From NCBI RefSeq assembly GCF_003590775.1, contig NZ_QYUM01000002.1:310001-374000 (forward strand): a stretch of DNA of 64,000 nt, written 5' to 3'. Below the pieces are notes generated by a model. It ran no database searches. It worked only from the letters and a program-made list of their open reading frames with translations, and was not told the DNA's origin. Shown piece by piece: positions 33,867 to 44,600 of this stretch. The position numbers and the translations under genes were made by a program. The first letter of the stretch is position 1; the number at the start of each line of letters is the position of its first letter. Origin of the DNA: Sphingomonas cavernae. Lineage in GTDB: Bacteria; Pseudomonadota; Alphaproteobacteria; Sphingomonadales; Sphingomonadaceae.

Positions 33867-35888
33867 GTGGGGGAAGATATCGTCATCGACGGCAGCGAGC
33901 GCCGGCCGAAGAGCGTCAGGCGCAAGCTCGTGCGGTTGTTTCGCCAGCTCGGCCCCGGCCGGCTCGCCGCGACGATCCTGTTCCTGTTCGCCGCACTGCT
34001 GATCGCGCGCTTCAGTTGGCACTTGCCGCTCGCCGCGCAGGCCGAACGTGCGCTCTACGACCTCCGGCTGTCCCAAACCGCGGAAATGGTGGATCCCGAT
34101 CCGCGCATCGTCATGGTCGTCTACAATGACGACACGCTGATAGAAACGCGCAAGCGCTCCCCGCTCGATCGCGCAACGCTCGCGCGCGCACTCGCCAATC
34201 TCGACACGATGGGCGCGAAGGCGATCGGCATTGATATCCTGATCGACCAGCCACAGGATGAAGACGAGGCACTGCTCGCGACCTTTCGGGCGATGCAGAC
34301 CCCCACCTTCCTCGCTTATGCCTCGGCTGCGACCAATGTCGAGGACATCCAGTTCAACCAGCAGCAGTTTCTGGACGAATTCCAGAAGCGGCTTGCGGGC
34401 ACGCGCGTGAAGCCTGCGAGCATCCGTTTCCAGGTCGACAGCGACAACGTCGTGCGGAGCTGGCCGCAGCGCGTGCCGGGCCTGCCCCCCCTGCTGTCGG
34501 TAGCGATGACCGACGGCAAATCGCGCTTTGCGGATTACGATCGTTCTATCCGCTTTCGCATTCCCGCCGAGCAGGATCGGGCGGTCTTCGACGCCTTTCC
34601 CATCCAGCTTTTTGCCGACGACGCCACCGCGGCCGCCTTCGCCGATCAGGTCCGCGGCAAATATGTGCTGCTTGGCGGCACGATCATCGACGTCGACGAG
34701 TTCGAGACGCCGCTCCGTCCCTTTACCGGCAAGAGCATGTGGGGGCTGGAAGTGCACGCGCATATGCTGGCGCAACTGCTCGACGACGCCTGGCTCGAAG
34801 CGCTGCCGCGCTGGGGGACCTGGGGGATCGCGATCATGGTCGTCGTCGCGGGCGCGCTCTCCAGTCTTCTCGGCGGCGCGTGGTGGCGCGTCAGCTTCTT
34901 TCTCGCGATTCAGCTCGGCTTCTTCATCGGCTATCCGATCTGGCTTCAGGCCGACGGCACGGATACGCAGTATCTGCCCGCTTTCGGGTGGATGGTCGGC
35001 TGGGTCATCGCTTTCGCGGCGATCGGCACCGCGGCGCGCGCGGTGGGATCGGAACAGCGGCGCTTCGCGCAGTCGGCGCTGGGCAAGTATCTGCCGCGCG
35101 ATATCGCCAACCAGATCCTCGCCGATCCCGATCGTCTCGCGCTCCATGGCGAGAAGCGTGAGATCTTCGTCGTGTTCACCGATCTCGAAGGCTTCACCAA
35201 GCTCAGCCACGCGATCCAGCCGGAAATGGTGGCAAAGCTGCTCAACCGCTATCTCGACATGATGAGCGACGTCGTCCTCGAATATGGCGGAACGATTGAC
35301 AAGTTCGTCGGTGACGCGGTCGTCGCCTTCTGGGGCGCGCCGATCGCGCGGCCCGACGATGGCGAGCGCGCAGCACGAGCGGCCTATGCGATGTGGCAGG
35401 CGGGCGAGGAATTTCGGGCGAGCGTGCCCGAAGGCGTGCCCCCGATCGGCCAGACGCGCGTCGGACTGCATTTCGGCGAGGCGATCGTCGGCAATTTCGG
35501 CGGCGAGGGCCGCATTCAATATACCGCGCTCGGCGACAGCATGAACACCGCCTCGCGGCTTGAAGCGGCCAACAAGCAGCTTGGATCGGGCGTGATGGCC
35601 AGCCGAGCGGCGGTCGACCGCTCGGGGCTCGACTGGTGGCGGCCGATGGGGCGCGTCGTGCTGCGTGGTCGCTCGACACCCGTCGAAATCTACCAGCCCG
35701 TGCCCGATCTGGACGCCAGTGACCGCGATCACTTCAAGGCGCTCATGAATCGTGTAGCAGATGGTGACAAGATGGCGGTGCAGGAGCTGGAAAGCCTCGC
35801 AAATGCAAAGGGTGGCGATGCGGCGCTGGTCAATCTGGTGTATCGTTTGAAAAATATGGAATCTGGAGGAAGCTATGTTCTCGACTGA
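33867..35888 (+). CDS. CHASE2-domain adenylate/guanylate cyclase, 673 aa
   Basis: One membrane helix near residues 34-48 is followed by a large periplasmic CHASE2 sensor (YDLRLSQTAEMVDPDPRIVMVVYNDDT to RGKYVLLGGTIIDVDEFETP). Three closely spaced membrane helices (about 315-395) lead to a class III cyclase domain. The metal-binding Asp residues are in VVFTDLEGF and KFVGDAVVAFWG, and TRVGLHFGEAIVGNFG and GDSMNTASRLE complete the active site. Start GTG 33867, 10 nt after the CHAT gene. The sensor faces the same compartment as the CHAT protein, so periplasmic signals may be turned into cAMP. Confidence 0.92.
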   Translation: MGEDIVIDGSERRPKSVRRKLVRLFRQLGPGRLAATILFLFAALLIARFSWHLPLAAQAERALYDLRLSQTAEMVDPDPRIVMVVYNDDTLIETRKRSPLDRATLARALANLDTMGAKAIGIDILIDQPQDEDEALLATFRAMQTPTFLAYASAATNVEDIQFNQQQFLDEFQKRLAGTRVKPASIRFQVDSDNVVRSWPQRVPGLPPLLSVAMTDGKSRFADYDRSIRFRIPAEQDRAVFDAFPIQLFADDATAAAFADQVRGKYVLLGGTIIDVDEFETPLRPFTGKSMWGLEVHAHMLAQLLDDAWLEALPRWGTWGIAIMVVVAGALSSLLGGAWWRVSFFLAIQLGFFIGYPIWLQADGTDTQYLPAFGWMVGWVIAFAAIGTAARAVGSEQRRFAQSALGKYLPRDIANQILADPDRLALHGEKREIFVVFTDLEGFTKLSHAIQPEMVAKLLNRYLDMMSDVVLEYGGTIDKFVGDAVVAFWGAPIARPDDGERAARAAYAMWQAGEEFRASVPEGVPPIGQTRVGLHFGEAIVGNFGGEGRIQYTALGDSMNTASRLEAANKQLGSGVMASRAAVDRSGLDWWRPMGRVVLRGRSTPVEIYQPVPDLDASDRDHFKALMNRVADGDKMAVQELESLANAKGGDAALVNLVYRLKNMESGGSYVLD

Positions 35889-36612
35889 CCGGATCCTGAT
35901 GCGCGGCGCGATCGCGATCGCCTGCCTCACGGGACTTGGCGGCGTCGCGCTCGCCGATACGCTGGTGGTGCGCGCGGGCGGTCCTTCGGCGCGCAGCTAT
36001 CCCGCGGGCAAGACGCTGCCCGCCAATGCCAAAATCACGCTGGTCGCGGGCGATTCTCTCACCGTGCTCGACAGCAAGGGCACGCGCACGCTGCGCGGCC
36101 CGGGCACCTACAGCGCCGAAGCGTCGGCGGGCGCGCAGTCCAACACCAGCTTCAGCCGGCTCGTTTCGACGCAGAACAAACGCCGGGCACGCACGGGGGC
36201 GGTGCGCGGCACCGATCGGACGGCGCGGCCCAGCAACCTTTGGGACGTTGATACCGGCCGCAGCACGACCATGTGCGTCGCCGAGACCGCGGGGCTGCGG
36301 CTCTGGCGCTCGGACAAGGAAGGCGATGCCGTCCTGACGCTGACCAATGACGCCAGCGGCAAGTCGACCAGGGTCACGTTCCGCAGCGGCACGCAGGAAG
36401 CGGGCTGGCCCGCGGACATGCCCGTGGCCGAAGGCACGCGCTACACGCTGACCCGCGCCGCTCAGGCAACGCCGGTAAAGATCGCCTTTGCGCGCTTTGC
36501 GGGCGACGTGCAGGACCCGGCCAACACCGCCTCGGCGCTGCTCGCAAAGGGGTGCAGCGCGCAATATGATCTGCTCGTCGCCGCGCTCGAAGCGCAAGGT
36601 GGCGCACTCTGA
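35875..36612 (+). CDS. Secreted FecR-like beta domain protein, 245 aa
   Basis: Signal peptide IAIACLTGLGGVALA. The mature N-terminus reads SYPAGKTLPANAKITLVAGDSLTVLDSKGTRTLRGPGTYS, the pattern of the beta domain found in FecR-like periplasmic proteins. A second region (MCVAETAGLRLWRSDKEGDAVLTLTNDASG) has a similar beta character and contains one of two cysteines; the other is near the C-terminus (KGCSAQYDLL), so a disulfide is possible. Overlaps the cyclase gene by 14 nt. No enzyme motif is seen; a structural or signal-relay role between cyclase and secretion system is a guess. Confidence 0.75.
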   Translation: MFSTDRILMRGAIAIACLTGLGGVALADTLVVRAGGPSARSYPAGKTLPANAKITLVAGDSLTVLDSKGTRTLRGPGTYSAEASAGAQSNTSFSRLVSTQNKRRARTGAVRGTDRTARPSNLWDVDTGRSTTMCVAETAGLRLWRSDKEGDAVLTLTNDASGKSTRVTFRSGTQEAGWPADMPVAEGTRYTLTRAAQATPVKIAFARFAGDVQDPANTASALLAKGCSAQYDLLVAALEAQGGAL

Positions 36613-36883
36613 GGAGATCTAGCCAGATCAGTGAGAATCAAGGCGAAAATTCCGCTTGAGAGGGCGACCAGCCTTGCCTCTCGGGCGGTTGGCAGCTAAC
36701 TCCTTGGATCATCGACGACCTGCACTCAACCGCAGGCAAATCATGCCTCGAGGGACGCCGGGGCTTCGGGTGGGGCGCGGGCCGGACAGGCTATCCCCTC
36801 CTCTTGGGTAAACGCTCCCCGTCGGAGCGCGTGACACATATTTGGAGGGCGCCGCGCCGGTACGCGGCGATTGGGGATTTGCC
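36613..36883. other. 271-nt gap before the two-partner secretion genes
   Basis: No gene, repeat family or clear terminator was recognised. The stretch is GC-rich with a short AT-rich patch (GTGACACATATTTGG near 36830-36845) that could contain a promoter for the transporter gene. GGGGA lies seven bases before its ATG at 36884. Confidence 0.4.
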
Positions 36884-38665
36884 ATGCGGTTTACGCGTTC
36901 GGGTAGTGCTTTTTCGATTCTGCTTTTCGCAAGCACCGCGCTGCCCGCCACCCTCCAGGCGCAGATCGCGCCGACCCGCGAGGAAATCCAGCGCGAGCGT
37001 GTGCTGACGCCGGAAGCGCGGACGGGCGCCCGGCTCAGCGTCGAGGGCGGGATCGAGCGCGCACCCTGCCCGCTCGCTGATCCGCGCTTCGCCGATATCC
37101 GCGTTACCATCTCCGAAGTGCGCTTCAACAAACTGGCCGCTGTTCCGCCCGAGGCGCTGCGCGCCGCATGGGCACGGCATCAGGGCCAATCGGTGCCGAT
37201 CGCCACGGTCTGCGAGATCCGCGACGAGGCAGCGACGATCCTGCGCCGCATGGGCTACCTCGCCGCGGTTCAGGTGCCTCCGCAGAAGATCGAGGACGGC
37301 GTCGTCCAGTTCGACGTTCTGATGGCCAGGCTCGTCGGCATTCAGGTGCGCGGTGACGCGGGGCGGTCGGAACGACAGATCGCGGGCTATCTCGAAAAGA
37401 TACGCGAACAGGACGTATTCAACATTCACGACGCCGAGCGCTATCTGCTGCTCGCGCGCGACCTGCCGGGCTATGATGTGCGCCTGACGCTGCGGCCTGC
37501 GGGCACCGTCCCGGGCGAGGTGATTGGCGAGGTCGCGGTGCTCCACACGCCCATCGAACTCGACGCCAATATCCAGAATTACGGATCAAAAGACGTCGGC
37601 CGTTTCGGCGGCGTGGCACGCGTCCAGTTCAACGGGCTGACGGGACTTGGCGACCAGACGACCTTCAGCGTCTTTTCCACCGCCGATTTCGAGGAGCAAC
37701 TCGTACTCCAGGCAGGCCATGCCTTCCGCCTTGGCAGCGACGGACTGACGCTTTCGGGCGACTTCACCTATGCATGGACGGACCCCGACATTGGCGGCGG
37801 GCTCGAGCTGAAGTCCGAGACGCTGGTCGCCAACCTCGCGCTCAGCTACCCGATCCTTCGCGGCCAGAGCGCCAATCTCTTCGTCGCGGGCGGCCTCGAT
37901 TATGTCGACCAGCAGGTCGAGTTCCGCAGCGATCCGCCGACGTCGATCAGCGAGGACAAGCTGCGCGTCGCCTTTCTGCGACTCGATTACGACACGATCG
38001 ATCCGGCCAGCCTGGCGAGCACGCGCGGTTATTCCACCGCCGAACCGCGCTGGCGCACCGGAGCTTCGATCGAGCTGCGCCAGGGGCTCGACATTTTCGG
38101 CGCCAGCAAGCCGTGCGGCGCCAACTTCGTCAACTGCACCTTCCCCAACACGCCGCTCAGCAGGATCGACGCCGACACGACGGCCTTTGTCGCGCGCGCA
38201 TCGGGCTATGCCGAATTCCGCCCCACGCCGTTGCTGGCGATCAGCCTGTCGCCGAGCGCACAATGGGCGCCCGATCCGCTATTGAGCTATGAGGAATTCT
38301 CCGCGGGCAACTACACCGTCGGCCGCGGCTATGATCCGGGTTCGATCATCGGCGACAGCGGCATCGGCGTGCAGGCCGAGCTCCGCTATGGCAGTATCCT
38401 CGCGCGGGGTGCAGGCAGTATTGCGCTCCAGCCCTATCTCTTTTTCGATGCGGCCAAGGTCTGGAACGAGGATTTCACCCTCCCCGTCATCGGCCGCACC
38501 CGGCTCTATTCGGCGGGGGGCGGTCTGCGCGCAGCGTGGGGCAACCACGCCCGGCTGGACGCAACCGTGGGCGTTCCGCTCAGACGCACAGGGCTTCAGA
38601 TCGAAAAGCCCGATCCGCGCCTGCTAATCTCGCTTACCGTCAAATTCCTGCCGTGGAACCGCTGA
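36884..38665 (+). CDS. Two-partner secretion outer-membrane transporter (TpsB; ShlB/FhaC/HecB family), 593 aa
   Basis: Signal peptide MRFTRSGSAFSILLFASTAL. Two POTRA-like domains follow (ISEVRFNKLAAVPPEALRAAW; VRGDAGRSERQIAGYLEKIREQDVFN), then a 16-strand-type beta-barrel (TPIELDANIQNYGSKDVGRFGG onward). The conserved FhaC motif VGRGYDPG appears before the last strands and the protein ends in LTVKFLPWNR. It exports a partner exoprotein across the outer membrane. Its stop TGA overlaps an ATG of the partner gene (TGATG). ATG 36884 is preferred to an open TTG at 36842. Confidence 0.92.
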   Translation: MRFTRSGSAFSILLFASTALPATLQAQIAPTREEIQRERVLTPEARTGARLSVEGGIERAPCPLADPRFADIRVTISEVRFNKLAAVPPEALRAAWARHQGQSVPIATVCEIRDEAATILRRMGYLAAVQVPPQKIEDGVVQFDVLMARLVGIQVRGDAGRSERQIAGYLEKIREQDVFNIHDAERYLLLARDLPGYDVRLTLRPAGTVPGEVIGEVAVLHTPIELDANIQNYGSKDVGRFGGVARVQFNGLTGLGDQTTFSVFSTADFEEQLVLQAGHAFRLGSDGLTLSGDFTYAWTDPDIGGGLELKSETLVANLALSYPILRGQSANLFVAGGLDYVDQQVEFRSDPPTSISEDKLRVAFLRLDYDTIDPASLASTRGYSTAEPRWRTGASIELRQGLDIFGASKPCGANFVNCTFPNTPLSRIDADTTAFVARASGYAEFRPTPLLAISLSPSAQWAPDPLLSYEEFSAGNYTVGRGYDPGSIIGDSGIGVQAELRYGSILARGAGSIALQPYLFFDAAKVWNEDFTLPVIGRTRLYSAGGGLRAAWGNHARLDATVGVPLRRTGLQIEKPDPRLLISLTVKFLPWNR

Positions 38666-38697
38666 TGCGCATCCAGAACACCCCGAAGGGTAACGCC

Positions 38698-41600
38698 ATG
38701 CTCCAGCCCCAAACCACCACCCGGCCACACACCCGCCGCCTCGAACACCCGCTGCTCGCAAGCTGCGCCATTGGGCTTGCGCTCGTTGCTCTTGCACGCG
38801 CGCCCCAGGCACATGCGCAGGCCTTCAACGGCACTGTGATCAACCAGACCGGCGCCAACGTCACCACCGCAACGGCGGGCCGAACCGACATTCAGGTGAC
38901 CGCTTCGCGCGCGGTGATCGACTGGGCACCCACTCCAACCCCGGGTCCGGGGCCGATCGAGTTCCAGGCGGCAGCGAGACCCGCGGTTCCCACCGATGGT
39001 GCCTATTTCAGGGGTTCGGGCGATTTCACGATCCTCAACCGCATCCTGCCGACTGGTCCCGACGCCGGCCGCGCAATCGCGCTCAACGGCCGCGTCGTCA
39101 GCGAAATCCAGTTCGGTTCCGGCCCGATAACGACCGGCGGCAATGTCTGGTTCTACAGCCCCGGCGGCATCGCGATCGGCGCCAACGCCACCTTCGATGT
39201 CGGCAGCCTGCTGCTCTCCACGCTCGATGTCGCCGACGCCGATTTCCTCGACGCCAACGACAACAACTATAACTTCGGTTTCGATCCCGCCACGATCATC
39301 GGCACGTCGGCCGTCACCATTGCATCGGGCGCGACAATCAACGCGCTCAACGAGAACAGCTATGTCGCGATGATTGCGCCGCGCGTCGTGCAGGGTGGGA
39401 ACGTCAACGTCAACGGAACCGCCACCTATGTTGCAGCCGAGCAGACGACGATCAACATGGCAGGCGGCCTGTTCGCGATCGACATCACAACTGGCACAAC
39501 CGATGCCAACGGCATCGTCCATACGGGCACAACCACAGGACCAGGCTCGCTGGGTGGCGGCGATACCCACACCGTCACGTTGATGGCGGTGCCCAAGAAC
39601 AGTGCGATTACGATGCTGGTCGGCGGCGATCTGGGCTATGGCGCAGCCGGCGCGGGCATCATCAACGGCACGGTTGAGCTCTATGCGGGCTACGACCTTC
39701 CCGACGGGTCCTCACCCACCGCCGACAACGGCGGCTTTGCGTCCGACATCGTCATGAGCGGCGGCATCGATCTTTCATCAGATCTGACCGCACGCGCCTC
39801 ACGCGACGTGAGCCTTGTCGCCAACAGCAGCGGCACCGCCGTCTCGACCGGCAACGTCACGCTGCTGGCCGACCGCAACGCCATTGTCACCGCCAACGCC
39901 CTGATGACGATTGCGGGCGGGTTGAGCGTTGTCGGCAACAATGCCGGGCTGGGCGGTATCGCGCGCGTCGCGGTTGGCAGCGATGGAGCCAGCACGGGTG
40001 CTTTCAGCGTGGCGAACGATCTCGAGATCGACGCGAGCGTCTTCGGTCTCGGCGGAAGCAGTTCCATCACCGCTGGGACTGCCGAATTCCTGATCGACGC
40101 GGGCAGCGCCAGCGTCGGCCTGTCGACATTTGTTGAAGCCGATGCATTTACCGGCCCCACCGACAATGACGCTATCGGCGGCACGGCGCGGGTGGCTGTA
40201 ACCGGCGGTTCGGTCAATCTCGGCGACCTGACCCTCAGCGCCGACGCCCGCGGCAGTGCGATCATGTTTGGCACGGGCGCGGGAACGGGCGGCCTGGCCG
40301 AAATCGTACAGAGCGGCGGCACGTTCACCGCGGCCTCTCTTCGGGCATCGGCCAATGGTAACGGCGGCGACCACGAAATGGCGCCTCCCGGCGGCGGAGG
40401 CGTCGCCGGAACCGGCACCGGCGGAATAGCGCGCGTCAACAGCATCGGCGGCACGCTACGTACCGGTTCCATCGACCTGGAGGCAGAAGGTATCGGCGGA
40501 TTTGGCGCCTTTTCCGATGCGAACACGGCTTCGGCCGGCGGCGCGGCGCTCGGAGGGACGGCGCGCCTTTCGATCACCGGCGGCGCCGTGATCACCGACT
40601 CGGTGACTATCGCCGCAAGCGCTTCCGGCGGTCGCGGCGGTTCTTCCTTTGAGGGCGCCGGAGCGGTGGGCGGCGCGGGCGTTGGCGGCATCGCAGAATT
40701 GATCGTGTCCGGTGGGCAGTTACGGCCCACTGACATCACGATGCCGATGGGAGCGATCCGGATCGACGCGGACGGCAATGGCGGCAATGGCGGATCGACC
40801 CTTGTCGCGGGAACGCCGGCCAATGGCGGCGTCGGCCTTGGCGGAACGGCGCGTTTCTCGTTCACCAATTTCGGTTTTCTGATCGCCGATAACGCCGAAA
40901 TCTGGGCACGCGGCCGCGGCGGCAGAGGCGGTGAATTCGGCTATGGCGCGGGCCAGGGCGCCGATGGCGGCGACGGATTCGGCGGCGGCGCGTTTCTTGA
41001 TCTCGCCGCCGGGCTCACACTCGGTTCGCTGGTCATCGACGCAAGCGGCTTTGGCGGCGATGGCGGTTTCGCCCAGATCGGCGGCGCAGGCGGCGACGGT
41101 TATGGCGGCATCAGCACCAATGGCGGCGGCGCCAATCTTGACCACAGTTTCGGCACGCTCGCGGTCGCCACCGTCGACGTCCTGTCGAACGGCGCGGGCG
41201 GCGCGGGCGGCTTCAGTTTCGACGGGCGCGGCGGCGACGGCGGCAGCGGCACCGGCGGAGACACGCGCGTCCGCGTCGATAGCAGCCAAGCCTTTTTCAC
41301 AGCTTCGGATCTGGTGAGTTCGGTTGCGCCCGAGTTCCGCTTCACGGCCAACGGCGTCGGCGGCGCCGCCAATTACGGCAACACCGCTTCAGGCCCCGGA
41401 GCAGCCGGCGGCGACGGCGGCAACGGCACGGGCGGCACCGTCAGTTTCGATGTCCTGAACGGCGCACGTTTGCGAGCGGCCGGGGTGATGCAGATATCGG
41501 CGGAGGGGATCGCCGCCGACGGCGCTCTGGGCGCTTTCGGAACAACCGGCGGCATCGGCGGCGCCGGGGGCGATGCATTTGGCGGGACCGCGCTGGTCAC

Positions 41601-44600
41601 CATCGACGGCGGTATCGTCGACGCGATCGCACCGCCTGCCTGGACCGTCAGCGCTGCCGCGACCGGCGGCGCGGGCGGCAATGGCGGCGACGGCAGCGAC
41701 CCGGGTAATTCTGGCGGGACAGGCGGCAACGGCGGCACTGCGCGCGCCGGCAATGCGAGCTTTACGGCCAATAACGCCGACCTATCCCTGAGCCCGAGCG
41801 CGATGACGGTCGATGCCGTCGGAACCGGCGGCAATGGCGGGGTCGGTGGAAACGGGGTCGCAGCGGGCAACGGCGGCGACGGTTTTGGTGGAATCGCCAG
41901 GTTCGCCAACGCGGACAACGGCGTCGCCCCCGTCACACCGCGTAACGTGGGCGATGTGGTGCTCGGGTCAGGCGGCAATGGCGGTCTTGCCGGAGGGGCC
42001 GCGAGTGGCCAGGGCTTCGCGGGCCGCGTCGAAATCGCCAACGCGCCCAGTTCCGCCAGCGGATCGATCAACCTCGCCAGCCTCGACATTTCCAACAACG
42101 GGATCGTTTCCGCGGGTTCGGGGGTTTCCGTGACGTCTTCGGGTGGCGCGCTGACCGTCACCAACGGCGCCAGCATCGACACCGACGGCTCGGTGGCCTT
42201 CAGCTTTTCCGGCAATGGCCGCCTGTCGGTGGGCGGGACGCTGCTGACGACCGCGCGAGGCGATATTTCGATCACGCATAGCGGCCAACCGGCAACACCT
42301 GTCGACTCCATCAGCGCTGCGTCGCTCCGCTTCTCGACCCCAGGCAACTTCAACGCCGATGCCGGAAGCGTGCTGCGCAGCACATCGTCGATCCTGATCA
42401 GCGCAAATGGCAATATTTCCGCGGGCAACCTTTTCGCGCTCAACCGGATCTCCGCATATGCCGGCGGAAACCTCTCGCTGGGCAATGCCGGCGTTACCGC
42501 AGTCGTGTCCCCGCCCTTTGGCGGCGCGCCCACCAACGGCGTGATCGATCTGCTTGCGGGCTATGGCTCGAACGGATTTGTGCCCGCGAATCTGACACTC
42601 ACCGGCAATATCTCCGCCACCGGGCACATCTCGGCGCAGGCGGGCGGCGACATCGTCGTTGCAAGCGGCGCGAACGTGATTTCGGACAACCGCATCACCT
42701 TCCGCTCGGGCGACGACATCCTCGTCCGCGCGGGCGCCCTGGTGCGTGCGGCTGCCAATCCGCTTCCCGAATCCGGCTATGGCGTGTCGGGCCCGCTCGA
42801 CGAACCCGCGTTGCTCGACTTCAACGCGGGCGCGATCGCAGTGACGCCAACCGTTCCGGGCAATGTCGCGGCGATCATCGTCGACGGCACGATCGGCGCG
42901 CCCGACCGCGCGGTAACCCTCACAGCGGGCGCGATCCAGGCGGACGCCAACGCGATCAGTTCGAAGAACTTCTACGCCAGTCTCCTCGGCGTGCCGGCCA
43001 CCGGCTCGCCGGCCGACAATGACGGCGGCCAGCTCCGCGCCGATTGCGTGGCGGGCAATATCTGCCTCGGCGCGCTGGGCGCGAGCAACATCGTGCGCAT
43101 CGGCCCTGAAAGCGGCAGCGTCGACGTGCCGAACCGGATTTCTCTGGCGGGCAATATCGCCGGAGGCGACATCGTCATCCGCGCACGTGACGGCATCGCT
43201 TTCAACGGCCCTGCCGCGATCAACGCAACCGATCGGCTGTTCGTCGCCGTTCTCAACGGCGACCTCACCGGCAGCGGCGGCTTTACGCTATCGGGCGACG
43301 ACATCGTCAACGTCTATGCAGGCGGAAACATCGTCGCACCGCAAGGATCGATCGCGGCTGCGGGCGATCTGGGGCTGTTCGCGGGCGGCAATCTGTCGCT
43401 CGGCACGATCGACACGGGCGGACTGCTCCGGCAGATCGACGCCGATGGCGCCGTCACGCGCCCCGATGGCCTGACCGTCGCGGGATCGATCGCGATCGCC
43501 AATCAGTTCGCCGTGCGCGGTGGCGACGCGCGGCTTGATGCGGGTAGCGGCATCGACGTCGCGAACGCGCTCGTCGGCGATGGCAGCGACATCGCATTCA
43601 CAACGACCAGCGGCACCGTCCGTCTCGGGGCAGCGGGCCAGCCCGGGCTGGGCAATCCGGCTAATATTGCTCTGAGCGGCGGCACCGTTGCCCTTGGCGC
43701 GCTGGCGGCATCGGGCGACGTGACGCTGAACGCCACCGGCGCGGTCAACGGCACCGATATCGACGCAGGCGGCGCGCTCACCGTCAATGCCGGCGGCGGC
43801 ACGAGCTTCGCGACGCTGGGCGCCGCGAACGGGATCACGATCCAGTCGGGCGGCGCGGTGGTCGTCAGCACGGACATTACCTCGCCCGGCGCGATCCGCG
43901 TGACGGGAACGTCGCTCTCGCTCTCCGCGCTTGGTGACCTCACCGTTGCGGATGGTCAGGCAAGCGCAGGCAACCTGTCTTTCAACGCAGGCGGCGCGCT
44001 GAACGCGATCGTCACGCGCGCGTCGGGCAGCATTGCACTTGGCGCAGGAACGAACCTCGCGGTCGGCGGCGCCGATGCCGGAGGAAACTTCACCGCAACG
44101 GCGCAGGGACGCACCGATTTCACGGGCATCGTCGCGGCCAATAGCGTCACCGTCAGCTCGAACGATATCGGCATCGGCGCGGGCGGGCAGCTCGGCGTGA
44201 TCGGAAGGACCGCCACGGTCAGCCTTACCAACAGCAGCGCGGCCCGGCAGACCCATATCGGCGGCGCGGACACCAGCGCCGGTTACAGCCTGTCGGCGAT
44301 CGAAATCGGTAGGATCTTCGGGGATTCGATCGGCGTCACCGCGCCACGCGTGGCGACGCTCTCGCCCACTTCCGTCGGCTCGTCACGCGCGCCCGATGTC
44401 ATCGTCGGGGCCTTCACCCTCACCGGCCGCGCGGGCGGCACGAGCGGCAATCTGGGGTCGGGTGCGCTCCGCATCATCACGCCGGGCAAGCTGCGCGTCA
44501 ACGGCGCCGTCCAGCTTACCGGCCTCACCACCACCAACCGCTTTGAGATCAACGCCACCGATGCGCTCGAGATCGATGCGGCGACGGGCATGATCAACCT

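Noticed and set aside
33846-35930. Open frame of 694 codons on the minus strand
   Set aside because: It mirrors the CHASE2 cyclase gene, whose domains and catalytic residues are clear.
40360-42000. Possible tandem DNA repeat or CRISPR-like array in the Gly-rich part
   Set aside because: The GGCGGC-rich units vary in length and sequence and encode protein in one frame; there are no regular spacers.
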